Part shown: piece by piece, positions 44,301 to 55,054 of the stretch
Layout of the letters: each line of letters starts with the position of its first letter
How positions within the stretch are numbered: the stretch's first letter is position 1
Assembly: GCA_022828595.1 (NCBI GenBank)
Contig: JAKGHH010000001.1
Span: 209,250,348-209,314,347 of the forward strand
Reading direction: 5' to 3'
DNA length: 64,000 nucleotides
From: Nelumbo lutea
Taxonomy: Eukaryota > Streptophyta > Magnoliopsida > Proteales > Nelumbonaceae
Position numbers and translations under genes: made by a program
The notes under the pieces: generated by a model
The model's input: only the letters and a program-made list of their open reading frames with translations
Told to the model about the DNA's origin: nothing
Database searches by the model: none

Positions 44301-45407
44301 GCATAATTGTGGAAGAACCTTGTGTTATTATCCCCTTCCTTCAGCCACTTTACTCTAGACCTCTGCCTCCAGTACACTTCCTCTCTCCTAACCACTTTAT
44401 CCCACTCTCTTCATAGAGAGTCCCTCCAGCTTCTACCTTCGCTGTCCATCACCCCATTCTGCTCCTCTTCATCTAGTGTCTCCATTTCCTGAATCATAGC
44501 AATTTTCTCTTCATTGAAAGTTTTGAATTCTTCCTTAACCCAAGATTTCAGCTTTCTTTTTAGATATTTCAACTTTTGTTGAAAGAAAAACCCATCCCAG
44601 CCTTCTACCTTACGTTCTTCCCACCATTTGGCCATATTAGACTTTAACTCCTTGTGTTCTGTCCATACTTTCTCCAATCTGAAGGGGGTTTTACCTTTTC
44701 TTAGCACTTCCGTTTGGAGCCTACTGGCCAGTGTCTGAGATACATCTGGTTTTTATCTCCTGAAACAAACTTGGGAAATGCTCCTCCCAATCTGCAATAA
44801 CCAGAAATCTATCAAGCCTACAGCTGATTGAATTTTCCTGAAGATTAGACCAGGTGAATCTTCCATGTAGAAGGGGAAGGTCACACAGGTTATGTCTGGC
44901 AACAAAATCAGAGAATTCTCTCATGCTTCTTGTTACCCATCTACTTCTGGAACTTTCATGGCTGAACCTAATAACGTTGAAGTCGCCTCCCACGCACCCA
45001 GGGAGGATGTCTTCAGCCTCATGCTAGGAGCCTAGCTCATCCCACAGTCTTGCTCTGTTGGAAGGGGAGTTTGGCCCATACACCCCTGTCAAAATCCAAT
45101 TGAAATCGTCTGATAAATTCTTGAACCAAACAGATATAGAGAATTCTCCAGCATCTACCTCTATGCCTGACACCATCTCTTCTCTCCAGGCTATTAGGAT
45201 TCCTCCAGCTGATCCATTGGCTGGTAAAGCTGCCCACTTTCTTCCCCTGATTCCCCAAATGGCCATTAAAATCTTCCTGTCCACCAATTCTTTCTTGGTC
45301 TCCTAGAGAATGATAATGTCTGGGTTTTCCCATTTGAGAGTTTCTTTTACTACACTTCTTTTCAAGTTCCCTCCCAATCCCCTAAAATTCCAACTTAATA
45401 TTTTCAT
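41322..45407 (-). pseudogene. L1-type LINE ORF2 (EN-RT-zf-RNase H)
   Basis: Starts MKILSWNFRGLG at 45407 and ends with a stop at 41322. The apurinic-type endonuclease has ILTGVYGPNSPSNRARLWDE and GGDFNVIRFSHESSRS; the Gln of the usual LQETK motif is a TAG stop (45303-45305) and the closing SDH motif is SDT because of a frameshift. RT has KKKGSLEVKDFRPISLVGST, the catalytic KLDLEKAYDKTDW, and FTDDILLFLEADLE. The segment linking the last two is partly deleted near 43530-43620. Next are the VGNSRASHFWGPVMEKCEKR thumb block, the zinc-binding C-H-C region (HLLLHCPETRKIWYFF, WEERNNRTFNN) and an RNase H end (WIPRELNSVADSLAK). It retrotransposed by target-primed reverse transcription and is now inactive. 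Confidence 0.9.
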
Positions 45408-45600
45408 CTAGGTTTTGGAATGCACTTTCCCTTACCTGTTCTATTCCCTGCACCTTTCTGTCGTTCCATATTTTGCTCTACCATTCCCCATTGCAACCTT
45501 TTCAATTCTTTATTTATTCCCTTTCTTTTCCCCATTCCTTTCTTCAATCCATTTCTCTTGCTCCCTTTTCCCCATTCCTCTGTATCACCCTGAAACTTTT
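45404..45600 (-). pseudogene. L1-type LINE ORF1 C-terminal end
   Basis: The minus-strand frame ending at TGA 45406-45404 reads KELKRLQWGMVEQNMERQKG then a basic tail KGKCIPKPR. Such a basic, Trp-containing C-terminus is usual for plant L1 ORF1 (nucleic-acid-binding Gag-like protein). Its stop overlaps the ORF2 start as ATGA. Upstream sequence to 46017 has no clear zinc knuckle. Confidence 0.6.
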
Positions 45601-46317
45601 CATTTGATTGTCTTTGAGATTCAGAGCCTCCCCGACTGCATAGAGTATGGAAGTAACCTTCAGTTGGGATAGCCGATCTCTTGAACCTGGTTCACACAAA
45701 GAATATCCCCACCAATTATCAAGAAACAGGCTAGGAACTCACTCCCCAAAACACTGCAAGGATAGCTTCAATAAAAGTTAAAATTAAGGACAGAGAAGGC
45801 AAAGAGGTTGGTGTTTGCTCCCTACTTTACACACAATCCCTGTCACTTCCCACTACCTCTTTAGAAATATGCGAGTGGCCCAATAATGGCAAATGGCACC
45901 TAGAAAACAATTCTCATGGCAATGTTCGGGATTGAAGCAAATCTCTTATTTTTCTTGTAACTTTTGGGTAAAATCTCTAGGATACTTTCTTATGCATCAA
46001 AAAAATCTGAAAAAAGTTTCCAAAAAATCCTCTAAAACTCAGGCAATTTAAGAATGAAATAATTTATAATTATGAAAAAGGAAAGTAATTATTTTGAGAT
46101 ATTGGAAATTTACTGTTTATTGTAAACCTATGAGTTACCATTTATAGTAAAAAAATCAGATCTAATAACATGATCTCAAGAGAAGGCAAAATTTTAGATC
46201 AGGGAGATCAAATAAGAAGACTCACAAGGGGGTGATTGCACACACGCACACGCAAAAAAAAATAACAAGAATTGAATGAACAGCAACCAAGAACAATAGA
46301 AAAAGAACAACCTCATC

Positions 46318-47045
46318 ATCATCTAAGCCTTATCACAACCATATGGGATCATTCCTTACTACTTCACCCCATGCCCTTTTCAGTATGCCCTTAGCCCTTC
46401 TAGCCCCTTCAACTTTCAATAGATTGCTTCTTATAGGTGTTGTAGATGGTGTTCTACGCACACGACCAAACCATCTTAGACTACTTTCTCTCATTTTACC
46501 ACCTATTGAAGCTACTCCTAGGTTCTTCTGAATTCCGAATGACTTCATTTTTGACCATATCCATTCTAGTTTTTTCACTCATCAATCTCAACATATGCAT
46601 TTCTGCTAAACTTTTTTTGGACATGTTTCTTCACTGCTACACTCATTTTTTGGACATGTCGTTTCTTGAGTGTCCAACACTCTGCTCCAGACAGCATTGC
46701 TGTCCTTACTACTATTTTATAGAATTTTCCTTTTAACTTGAGTGGCATTTGCTTATCACATAAGACTTGACTTGAACCCATCCTGCTCTAGTTCTATGGG
46801 CAATTTTCTCCTCAATCTCTCAATTGAACCAAGGTAACAGATAAGGTCACACTGAGTTTATTATTATTATGAAAATTATAAAGCATACATTCTGTTTTGG
46901 TCCTACTTATTTTAAAACCTCTTGCTTCTAAGGTATTCATCAATGAACTTAATTTTGCATTCAATCCTTCACTAGTTTCATCAATTAATACAATGTCATC
47001 AACAAACAACAAGCACCATGAGACCTCCTCCTGAATATTTAGCAA
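46318..47045 (-). mobile_element. RTE-type LINE 3' fragment
   Basis: Minus strand: the RT active site CLLFVDDIVLIDETSEGLNA and ISRTKTECM, then LKLKGKFYKIVVRTAMLSGA with ECWTLKK. After a frameshift comes GKMRESSLRWFGRVRRTPST, APIRSNLL in degenerate form (TPIRSNLLKVEGARRAKG), and ARGEVVRND-like sequence. The 3' tail (plus strand CTAAGCCTTATCACAACCATATGG) is the usual RTE 3' end. 5'-truncated with two frame breaks. Confidence 0.82.
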
Positions 47046-47060
47046 AAGAACAACCTATCA

Positions 47061-47084
47061 AAAAAAAAAAAAAAAAAAAAAAAA
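47061..47084. repeat. poly-A tract
   Basis: An uninterrupted run of about 24 A, next to the 5' side of the RTE fragment. It may be the tail of another retroelement inserted on the plus strand; no body is recognisable. Confidence 0.7.
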
Positions 47085-47089
47085 CAATA

Positions 47090-47370
47090 GCAAAAGAATA
47101 CAGCAAAAGAGCTTAACAGTTAAGATCTCATCATTATCAACTTCAGATCTAATCATTATCAACATCTTCATTATCATCAGAGTCTTCATCTTTCTCTAAT
47201 AGCATCTTGTTTTTCTAGTTCAAGAACACTCTAGACTTGTTTAAAATATTTCAAGAAACCTAAAAGAACAACATATCCAAAAATAAACAACACCAAAAGA
47301 ACCTAACAGCTTAGATCTCATCATTATCAACTTCAGATCAAATCATCAGCATCTTCATCATCATAACCAA
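47090..47370. repeat. diverged direct duplication
   Basis: Two copies (about 47090-47190 and 47280-47370) of a segment with AGATCTCATCATTATCAACT, TCAGATC and CATCTTCATTATCATCA. Short CAT/TCA repeats continue within them. No gene. Confidence 0.7.
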
Positions 47371-47636
47371 TGATCTAAAAGATACCCCCGCCACCATAAC
47401 CAATGAATAAAATAAAAAATAATAATAAAAATAAAAGATAACTAACACTACCAACTAGTGCATCCACATTCATCTACAACATCAACCAAGTCACATTAAA
47501 AAACATCTTTACTCATCAAGCCCTTTCAGAAAAATAACAAAAATTCCATACCATCCTCAGCTATACCCTTCCCCTTCAAAACTCTAGAAATAACAACTTC
47601 TACCCCACCCAGCCACCCTAACTAGCCCTCTCACTT

Positions 47637-48390
47637 TTTTTTTTATACATAAAATAAATTTTATTGAGGGTGGGTCTTGGCCCAACGGTTGGGTTGCTCC
47701 ATTGCGACCTAGGTGACCAGGGTTCAAATCTTGGAAACAGCCTCTCTGTATGTGCAGGGGTAAGGCTGCGTACATCTGTCCATCCCCAGACCCCGCATTG
47801 GCGGGAGCCTCTTGCAATGGGCTAATCAATTTTATTAGTCAATGACTGAAAGGCATTACAAGCATCCATTGGAGAGGCATGAGATGCTACCTCTCCCAAT
47901 AACAAGTTACATATTACATTTGAGCCCAATACAAACAGTTTCTATTCAGCCCTTTGCTTAGCTAGAGCATTAGCCATCCCATTGGTTCCATCATCCATCC
48001 CACCATCAGTTGTGAGTCCCCTTCAACCACCATATTTTATATATTCAACTCACTTGCAATCTATATTCCTTGTAGTTGTAGAAGCAATTCAGCTCTAGCA
48101 GAGTCACCCATTCCCACTGGGCCCGAGAACAAAGCCATAAAATTACCTTCTGCATTTCTCAACACCCCTCATCCCAAAGGGGTCTGGGTTACCTTGGCTG
48201 CTTCCGTCAAATTTATCGCCACATAACCTTCTAGAGGAGGCACCACACCAAATTAACCTTTTCCTTCTTAGACAAGCTTCCAGACACCACCTCCCAATTT
48301 CTCCAAATATCATCAAAGGAGAACTTTTAGTTCTTTCATTGAAACACTTCTAAGAATCCAAATTTGTTTCTTTATCTTTCTTCAAGCTCC
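47637..48390 (-). mobile_element. L1-type LINE RNase H fragment
   Basis: 3' end of an L1-type LINE on the minus strand. The poly-A appears as a T run at 47634-47643. Minus-strand sequence GTNGMANALAKQRAE followed by a stop is the RNase H C-terminus, and the segment near 48140-48230 contains the FDGS-type start in degenerate form. It is split by the Au SINE at 47666-47827. Confidence 0.72.
47666..47827 (+). mobile_element. Au-type SINE
   Basis: A 162-bp tRNA-derived SINE. The head has an A box (CTTGGCCCAACGG, ~47675) and a B box (GGTTCAAATCTTG, ~47720). The body reads GGAAACAGCCTCTCTG, GGGGTAAGGCTGCGTACATC, CCCAGACCCCGCATTGGCGG and GAGCCTCTTGCAATGGGCT, the signature of the Au SINE family of flowering plants. 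AATTTTATT flanks it at 47657-47665 and 47828-47836, a 9-bp target duplication. It is inserted in the 3' end of an L1-type LINE. Confidence 0.92.
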
Positions 48391-49499
48391 CAAAAAAAAA
48401 ATCTTGCAAAATCTTCACTGCCTAAAAAGAACAGACTCGACTTCTTTCCAACTTAAAATTCTATCTCAACGTTAATCTTTTAATCTACATGAACAACCTC
48501 GCTTAATGGGATGACCTCTTATCCCTTGCTGATCCAACTCTCCCTTGACTAATCTCTCTGAACCATCAACAAGGATATTTTGCTTTTTTTTTTTTTTGTT
48601 TTTTTTATTATTTTGTTTCCAACTAGAGATTCCCAATAAAGCAATAAGAATGGTAAAACAAGAATTATTGATCCTCAAAACAAGACCTCATTCATTTGAG
48701 AATTTTACGTGGCTTCTGCAGTTGCAAACAAATACCTTTTGACATAAAAAAAAAACCAAAAAAAACAAAAAAAGAAACATAAACAGACATTTTATGCCAG
48801 CTGACCAATGACAAGTAATTCCAAGATAAAGTTTTGAAATACAATACAACACAATACAATACCAATCCAGAAATAAAATGGTAAGATAAGAATCAACTTT
48901 GAATAGCATTACCATGTTGTGACACAAACTCGATGCACTGTGCTAGCTGCAACTAAAGCAATAGCTTCGGCTAATAAAACTGCAAGATAGAAGATAAATG
49001 AAGATGACAAGCATCAGTTCTTTTACTTTCCCGTTCCTCTTCATAAATAACTCAACTTAACTAAGCCTTGTCCCAACTATATGGGGCTGGCTTCTTTTTC
49101 ATAAATAGACAGAAATAAATATGGTAGATCATAGACTATCACAGATAGGACAACAATTTGGAGGTTTGGTTCTGATTTGGACTCTATTCCAATTTCGGCC
49201 CATCTGCTAAAACACTTAACCTAAACCCAACAAATTAAATTCATTTGATTCTTTTTATGGGTACCATAATGTGTCTGGACTAATACCCATCCAAGTAGCT
49301 TGCCAAAATCATACTGATTAGTTGGATAATTCTAGTTATATGCTATGATAAATCCAATGGTTCAGGCCACCCAAGTCACATTCAAAGGTCAAGATCATGA
49401 TTTATGCCATCTAAGATTAATCTAATGATTTTGGATGGATGTACAGGTTTTGTATCAATAGCAAAACAATGATAAGCTGTGTACCAAGATCGAACTGAA
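48391..49499. other. intergenic, no gene recognised
   Basis: T-rich (48585-48615) and A-rich (48746-48780) tracts; CTAAGCCTTGTCCCAACTAT at about 49060 is an isolated RTE 3'-end word on the minus strand. The (AATAC)n-like stretch near 48840 is a short microsatellite. No coding frame shows a known domain. Confidence 0.5.
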
Positions 49500-49722
49500 C
49501 TTTTTTTTATAATTAACAGGGATTTCATTGAAAGAAAATAATATGTACAATTTTACATTCTATTTTACAAAGGTTCCAACTCTCAGCCACTCGAACATAT
49601 TACAACTTAAACATTTGGTCCCTCACAACCCCTAGATTAGCTAGTGTCAACCATAGAATTGGCTGATCTTTGAACTACTGCACTTCCAAAATCATAGTCC
49701 TTGTCATAAGTCATCCTATTAC
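49500..49722 (-). mobile_element. L1-type LINE 3' tail, cut by copia C
   Basis: Plus-strand T run at 49501-49509 followed by TTAACAGGGATTTCATTGAAAG and TACAATTTTACATTC, the layout of an antisense L1 3' untranslated region. It is abruptly replaced by the copia C LTR at 49723. Coding content is negligible. Confidence 0.55.
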
Positions 49723-49890
49723 TGTTAGACAGTGTATGCCCTTAGCTCCAATCAGAATGATGTACATTATGACATTTAATGTAAATGAATAAAGTACATA
49801 TTTGATTCATGTTATTATGGTGTGTTTCTGTGTAATGCCCTTAAACTGGACACATATGAGACTCGTGTTAGTTTAGAATCTTCATTCTTG
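49723..49890 (+). repeat. 5' LTR of copia C, shared portion
   Basis: Matches 55055-55215 and, inverted, 63911-63780. The match ends after TTAGTTTAGAATCTTCA. Downstream sequence to ~50150 may still be LTR, but nothing equivalent is present in the other two copies. Confidence 0.8.
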
Positions 49891-51393
49891 GTCTGTAATT
49901 AATTATTTTTTAATTTTTAGACGGAATGTATAGGAATTCAATTCTAATATAATATTAATAGAAAATAGGTTTTCTATTTTATTTCATTCGAAGATGAAGC
50001 AGAAAGCGCAGAGGAGAAATTTTCGCAGATATGGGTTCAGCCATCTGCAATTTGCAGTTTTGGAAACTGCATGCTGCGATCTAAATTTTGTTTTGCAGGA
50101 TAGCAGTCCTACGAACAGCCCTCCTATTGATTCTTGATTGTCTTGTATCAGTTATTTAATTTCAAATCAATTTATCTTGAATTAAATCTTGAATTAAAAA
50201 TCAAACCCTAGACCCATTCGAACCAGATTGGACCAAATTGGTTGGACCGAATCTGTGGTTCGATGGGGGTTGTTCTCAGCCCTAATTTTTCACTCATGGA
50301 TCCAGGAGTTGAAGGTTAATTGCAAGATGCAATTCAGCCCACATCTGTAAAACCCAGTTTTAAAATGTTAAAACTACTTTAGCCCATTTCAACATAAAAG
50401 TTATATGAGCCAAACTGCTCTTTGCAATTCAGCCTATATACCTAGATAATATTAATCAGTAATATTATGAATTTATATGGGCTTTAATTATGGGTTTTAC
50501 AGTTATTTAATTGATTGGATCAATTGTAGTTTTCATGCAAGTGATGTATGGATGTGTGATGTGCAACGTTCATGGGCCATAAGTACTTGGCCCATGCTGA
50601 ATCGAATAAGTGGCTCTTACACACACCACGGCTGAATGCACATCATTGTCATGGTGTCCTTAAGATCATTGGATGATCTCCCTTCGTGGTGGGCCCCACA
50701 CCAGCTTCCTCCCCAAAAGGAACCGTGCGGAACCCTGGCCGTTTAGGGCCCATCTAAATCTGGCTTTATGAAAGTCAGTGGGAGACACTTTGGTTTGACC
50801 TAAATTAAACTAGGGCGTAATATTTCATTCCAGCCACTGAAATATGAGTGCATGTGATAGGGAGATTCATATGATGAACTCTCTAAAGGCTTCCATCATT
50901 AACATGAAGATGGGTCCTTCAGTAATGAGGAAATGCACCATAAAATTGGGCTATCCATTTACTGTTGGATTGTTTCATAAGATGATAGGGGCGTCATAGA
51001 CCGATGTGGAAGGGGCCTATCCTAAAATAGAAGACTCTCTCATGGTACCTTAGCGTTCACGAATATGATGGGTAAGCACTCACTGGACAGAAAGGTTTAA
51101 CCTAAAATGGCAATAAACCTTGTCTGATAGAGGCCAAAGGGAAAGCTCATAAGATGAGTGGATGTGATCATTCACAGAAAGGTGGTGGGGTTATGCAGTT
51201 GAAACATTTGGCTCCATGCACCCTATGTGATTTCTCACATTTCCAGAGACATAATCCGCAGTCTCCGTCACTAAGATAGGAGGGAAATCTCAGAGATGAA
51301 TAAACAGAAATGGAACATAGATTAAAAGCCATATCTATGTAGATAACATGAATTAAATAAGGTTGTGGACTAATATTTTACCCTTTATCAGAA

Positions 51394-52400
51394 ATGGCAA
51401 ACGGTCAATTCGCTAAACTGTTGGACGACAACAAACTTAAGGGCCCAAATTATGTTGACTGGTTCCATAACCTTATGCTAGTCCTAACGTCCAAGAAATT
51501 GGACAATATTGCAAAAAACCTGCTCTGGATCGTCTGGGTGACAGGGCTTCTGAGGCCAGACGAAGAGAATATCAAGAATGGGAGGAGAAAAATTATCTTG
51601 CCCAGTGCTGTATTATAGCCTCTTTGGATAATCCAATAGAGCGACAATTTGATAAGATCGAAGTGTCCAAAGACATATTGGATAGTCTAAAGACTATGTA
51701 TGAGGAGCATAACTGTTCTACTCGTCAGAAGGTCTTAAAGTTGTTTATGACTACATAGATGACCGAGAACCAACTGGTTCATGACCATTGTCTGAAGATG
51801 ATGGGTTATATTAATGAACTAGAGGATCTTGGGTCAGGGCTAGACCATGACACTAAAATCGATGCTATCCTCAATTCCCTGCCTCCCTCCTTCAATCAGT
51901 TTACCATGAACTATAACATGAATAAGCTAAATGTTAGCCTTCAAGTACTCAGCAATATGTTGCAAAGGGCTGAAGAACTGATTAAGAAGGATAAGCCGAT
52001 AGCCATACTTGTTGAAGGTGGCAAATCAGGCAAGAGAAAGCGGGAAACTAAAGGGAAGGCTCAGAAGAAAAGTAGCAAAGCTAAGAAGCAGAAGAAGGAT
52101 AAGGCATCGGATGCCTATCACTTTTACATACAAGCCGGCCACTGGAAGAGGAACTGTCATCAATTTCTGGATACTAAGAAGAAAGGTAATTTCGAATCTT
52201 TTATCATAGAGACCAATTTGTTGGTCACTTCTGCTTCCTGGTGTATTGACTTCGAGGCTTCAATTCATGCGTGTAACTCACTACAAGGGTTTAGGATAAG
52301 CAGAAGACTGTGTGACGGAGAAGTGACGCTCTACTTGGAGACTTCTGCAACAGTTGCAGCTACAGCCATAGGAACTATAGAATTAGTTTTCAGAGAATGA
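51394..52400 (+). pseudogene. copia C gag and protease
   Basis: Gag starts MANGQFAKLLDDNKLKGPNY and breaks by frameshift near 51520. It resumes as LAQCCIIASLDNPIERQFDK and, after a TAG at 51757-51759, MTENQLVHDHCLKMMGYINE. The UBN2-type domain ends with a Lys-rich segment (51990-52110) and a damaged CCHC knuckle (YHFYIQAGHWKRNC, first Cys pair lost). The protease has CIDFEASIHACNS where DSGAS is expected, so it lacks the catalytic Asp-Ser-Gly context. Stop at 52398-52400. Confidence 0.85.
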
Positions 52401-55030
52401 ACTATTGTACTGAAAGGTTGTCTTTTCGTACCAAATTTAATAAGAAATGTGATTTCTATATCAAAATTGTGCATGGAAAGTTATTCTATATTATTCAGTA
52501 ATGTGATTACTACTAAACGGAATAACAAATTCCTCGCATACGAAGAACTTGAGAATGGTCTCTATGTTCTCCATCCTTCTCTAGAAATGAACATCGCCGA
52601 AACTACGTCGAAAATAATCCCCAAGAAGACCTGTGATACAGTGAATCCCACGTGCATGTGGCATTACCGACTTAGCCACATTAATATAGATCGTATCACA
52701 AGGTTGGTAAAGGATGGTCCCTTAGATTTTCTAACTGAAAAAGATCTTCCAACTTGTGAACCTTGCCTTCAAGGTAAAATGATGAAACGGCCATTTAACG
52801 GTAAGCCTGAAAGATGTACAGGTACACTTGACCTTATACATACTGATGTATGTGGTCCCCTGAATGTTAGGACACGTAACCAACATGTTTATTTCATAAC
52901 CTTTACCGATGATTACTCACGGTATGGTTACGTATACCTAATGCTACATAAGTCTGAATCTTTTGAAAAGTTCAAAGAATTCAAAAAAGAAGTCGAAAAA
53001 CGGTTAGGGAGAGAAATGAAGACAACTAGCTCCTCCTGCTACAACACAATTAAACGGTGTGTCAAAAATGAGGAACCGGACTTAATTGGATATGGTCCGA
53101 TCACTTCTCGTACACTCAGAGTTACCCACATCCTTTTGGGGTTACGCATTAGAGACTGCGATATACGTGCTGAACCAGGTTCCAACCAAATCCGTTCCGA
53201 AGACTCTCTATGAGCTTTGGACCGGTAGGAAACTAAGTGTAAGACACTTGAAGATTTGGGGTTGTCCGGCACATGTTAAAAGAACAAGTGCTGACAAATT
53301 GGAATCCAAGACCAGTCGTTGCCTATTTAAAGGCTACCCCAAAGGCTCTGTGGATTACTTATCCTATTATCCAAAAGAGCAAAAGGTGTTTTACAATCGA
53401 AATGCCTACTTCCTAGAAGAATATTACATCATGGATAATCGTCATCAGAAAGTTGTTCGTGATAAGGAAAGCCCAAAAGTAGTGGGAGATGTCTCACAAG
53501 CTCCAGAAAATAACCAACCTAGGAGATCTACCCGAGTTTCTAGGCCTCCAGTTCATTTCGGCTATGACAAAGAAAGTTACTTGGTGGAAGCCACAACCAG
53601 TGAAGAGGATCCCGTGACTTATACGGAAGCTATGTTGGACATAGATTCCTTAAAGTGGGTAGATGCCATGAGAGCTGAGATGGACTCAATGGAGACCAAT
53701 GGAGTCTGGACTCTGGTAGATCCGCCCCCTGGGGTAAAAGCAATTGGTTGCAAATGGATCTAAAAGAGGAAGAAGGGTCCCGATGGTAAGGTTGAGACCT
53801 ACAAGGCTCGTCTTGGGGCGAAGGGGTACACTCAGAAAGAAGGAATCAATTATGAAGAAATGTTTTCGCCCGTGGCCATGCTTAAATCCATTAGGATCCT
53901 GCTAGTTGTAGCAGCATACCATGATTACGAGATTTGGCAAATGGATGACAAAACTGCATTCCTGAATGGTGAACTTACTGAAGATATCTATATGCAGCAA
54001 CCGCAAGGTTTCATAACTGCAGGTCAGGAACACATGGTATGTAAACTAAACCGATCCATATATGGACTTAAGCAAGCTTCTAGTAGTTGGAACATCCGGT
54101 TTGACTCTACCGTCAAACAGTTTAACTTTGAGCAAAATCCGAATGAACCCTATGTCTATAGGAAAACCAATGGTGATAAAGTTACGTTCTTGGTTCTGTA
54201 TGTAGAAGACATTCTACTCATTGGGAATGATGTAGGAATGTTGACTACGATGAAAGTGTGGTTTTCACAGCAATTCTCCATGAAAGATCTTGGAGAAGCC
54301 TCCTACATACTCTTCGACTCTATAAAGATAGATCGAAGAGGATAATAGGATTATCCCAGTCTGCTTACATGACAAAATAGTCGAGATACAGCATGGAGAA
54401 CTCCAAGAAAGGAAATGTTCCTTTCAGGCATGGAGTCTCTCTAGGGGTATGTCACCCAAGACTCCCAAAGAGATTGAAGGCATGAAAGAGGTTCCCTATG
54501 CTTCAACCGTAGGGAGCATCATGTATGCCATGTTGTGCACTCGTCCTGACATTTCTCAGGCAGTGAGTGTGGTAAGTAGATACCAATCTAACCCAGGGCA
54601 GGAGCATTGGACCGCAGTGAAAAACATACTAAAATATATCTTCACGATAGAATCGTATGTTGTTTTCTGGAAAAGTAGCAAACAGGGGTCCACGGTGGAT
54701 TCCACAACCGAAGCCGAATACATTGCCGCAAGTAAAGCTGCCAAAGAAGCCGTATGGATGAAAAAGTTCATTCAAGAATTCGGAATAGTTCCATCCAACA
54801 CATCACCCATTCATTGTTGTGTGACAACACAGGAGCAATTGCTCAGGCTAAGGAGCCACGAGCAGACACGAGAGGAAGTACCATGTATGGCGGGAAATAA
54901 TTGGAAGTGGGGATGTCCTAATTCAGAAAGTAGCATCAGCGGAAAATGTAGCAGACCCATTGACTAAGCCACTGACACAGAAAGTGTTTGAGAAACATGT
55001 GGAAAGCATGGGACTCCGACTTATACCCGA
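52401..55030 (+). pseudogene. copia C pol, with internal deletions
   Basis: Pre-integrase HYRLSHINIDRI and CEPCLQGKMMKRPF, then the integrase core start HTDVCGPLNV and FTDDYSRYGYVYLM. After KEVEKRLGREMK the expected second Asp (RSDRGGEY) and the Glu (NGVSERRNR) are missing; sequence resumes at [12 protein letters not shown] [20 protein letters not shown], a deletion with a frameshift near 53020-53090. RT follows, with a stop after IGCKWI (53761-53763), QMDDKTAFLNGELTEDIYMQ, and YVEDILL where YVDD is usual. RNase H jumps from NILKYIF to SSKQGSTVDSTTEAEYIAAS, deleting the first catalytic Asp region. It ends ENVADPLTK-like before the polypurine tract. Confidence 0.88.
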
Positions 55031-55054
55031 GTAGACCTAAGTGCAAGTGGGAGC

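Larger units (their letters stand above)
41230..46017 (-). mobile_element. L1-type LINE, ~4.8 kb, with long TSD
   Basis: A minus-strand non-LTR retrotransposon. The 3' end is a poly-A (T run at 41230-41238 on the plus strand). Flanking copies of the target are recognisable: CAGGCAATTCAAGAATGA ending at 41229/41230, and CAGGCAATTTAAGAATGA ending at 46057. The similarity extends outward to about 41189 and 46018, so the duplication may be ~40 bp. Order on the minus strand is the ORF1 end, then ORF2 with endonuclease, reverse transcriptase, zinc-binding zf-RVT and RNase H. ORF1 is mostly missing, so the copy is 5'-truncated. Many stops. Confidence 0.88.

Noticed and set aside
45415..45672. Plus-strand frame opposite the LINE 5' region
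   Set aside because: Pyrimidine-rich shadow of LINE ORF1 on the minus strand.
47673..47735. tRNA gene on the plus strand
   Set aside because: The boxes belong to the tRNA-derived head of the Au SINE.
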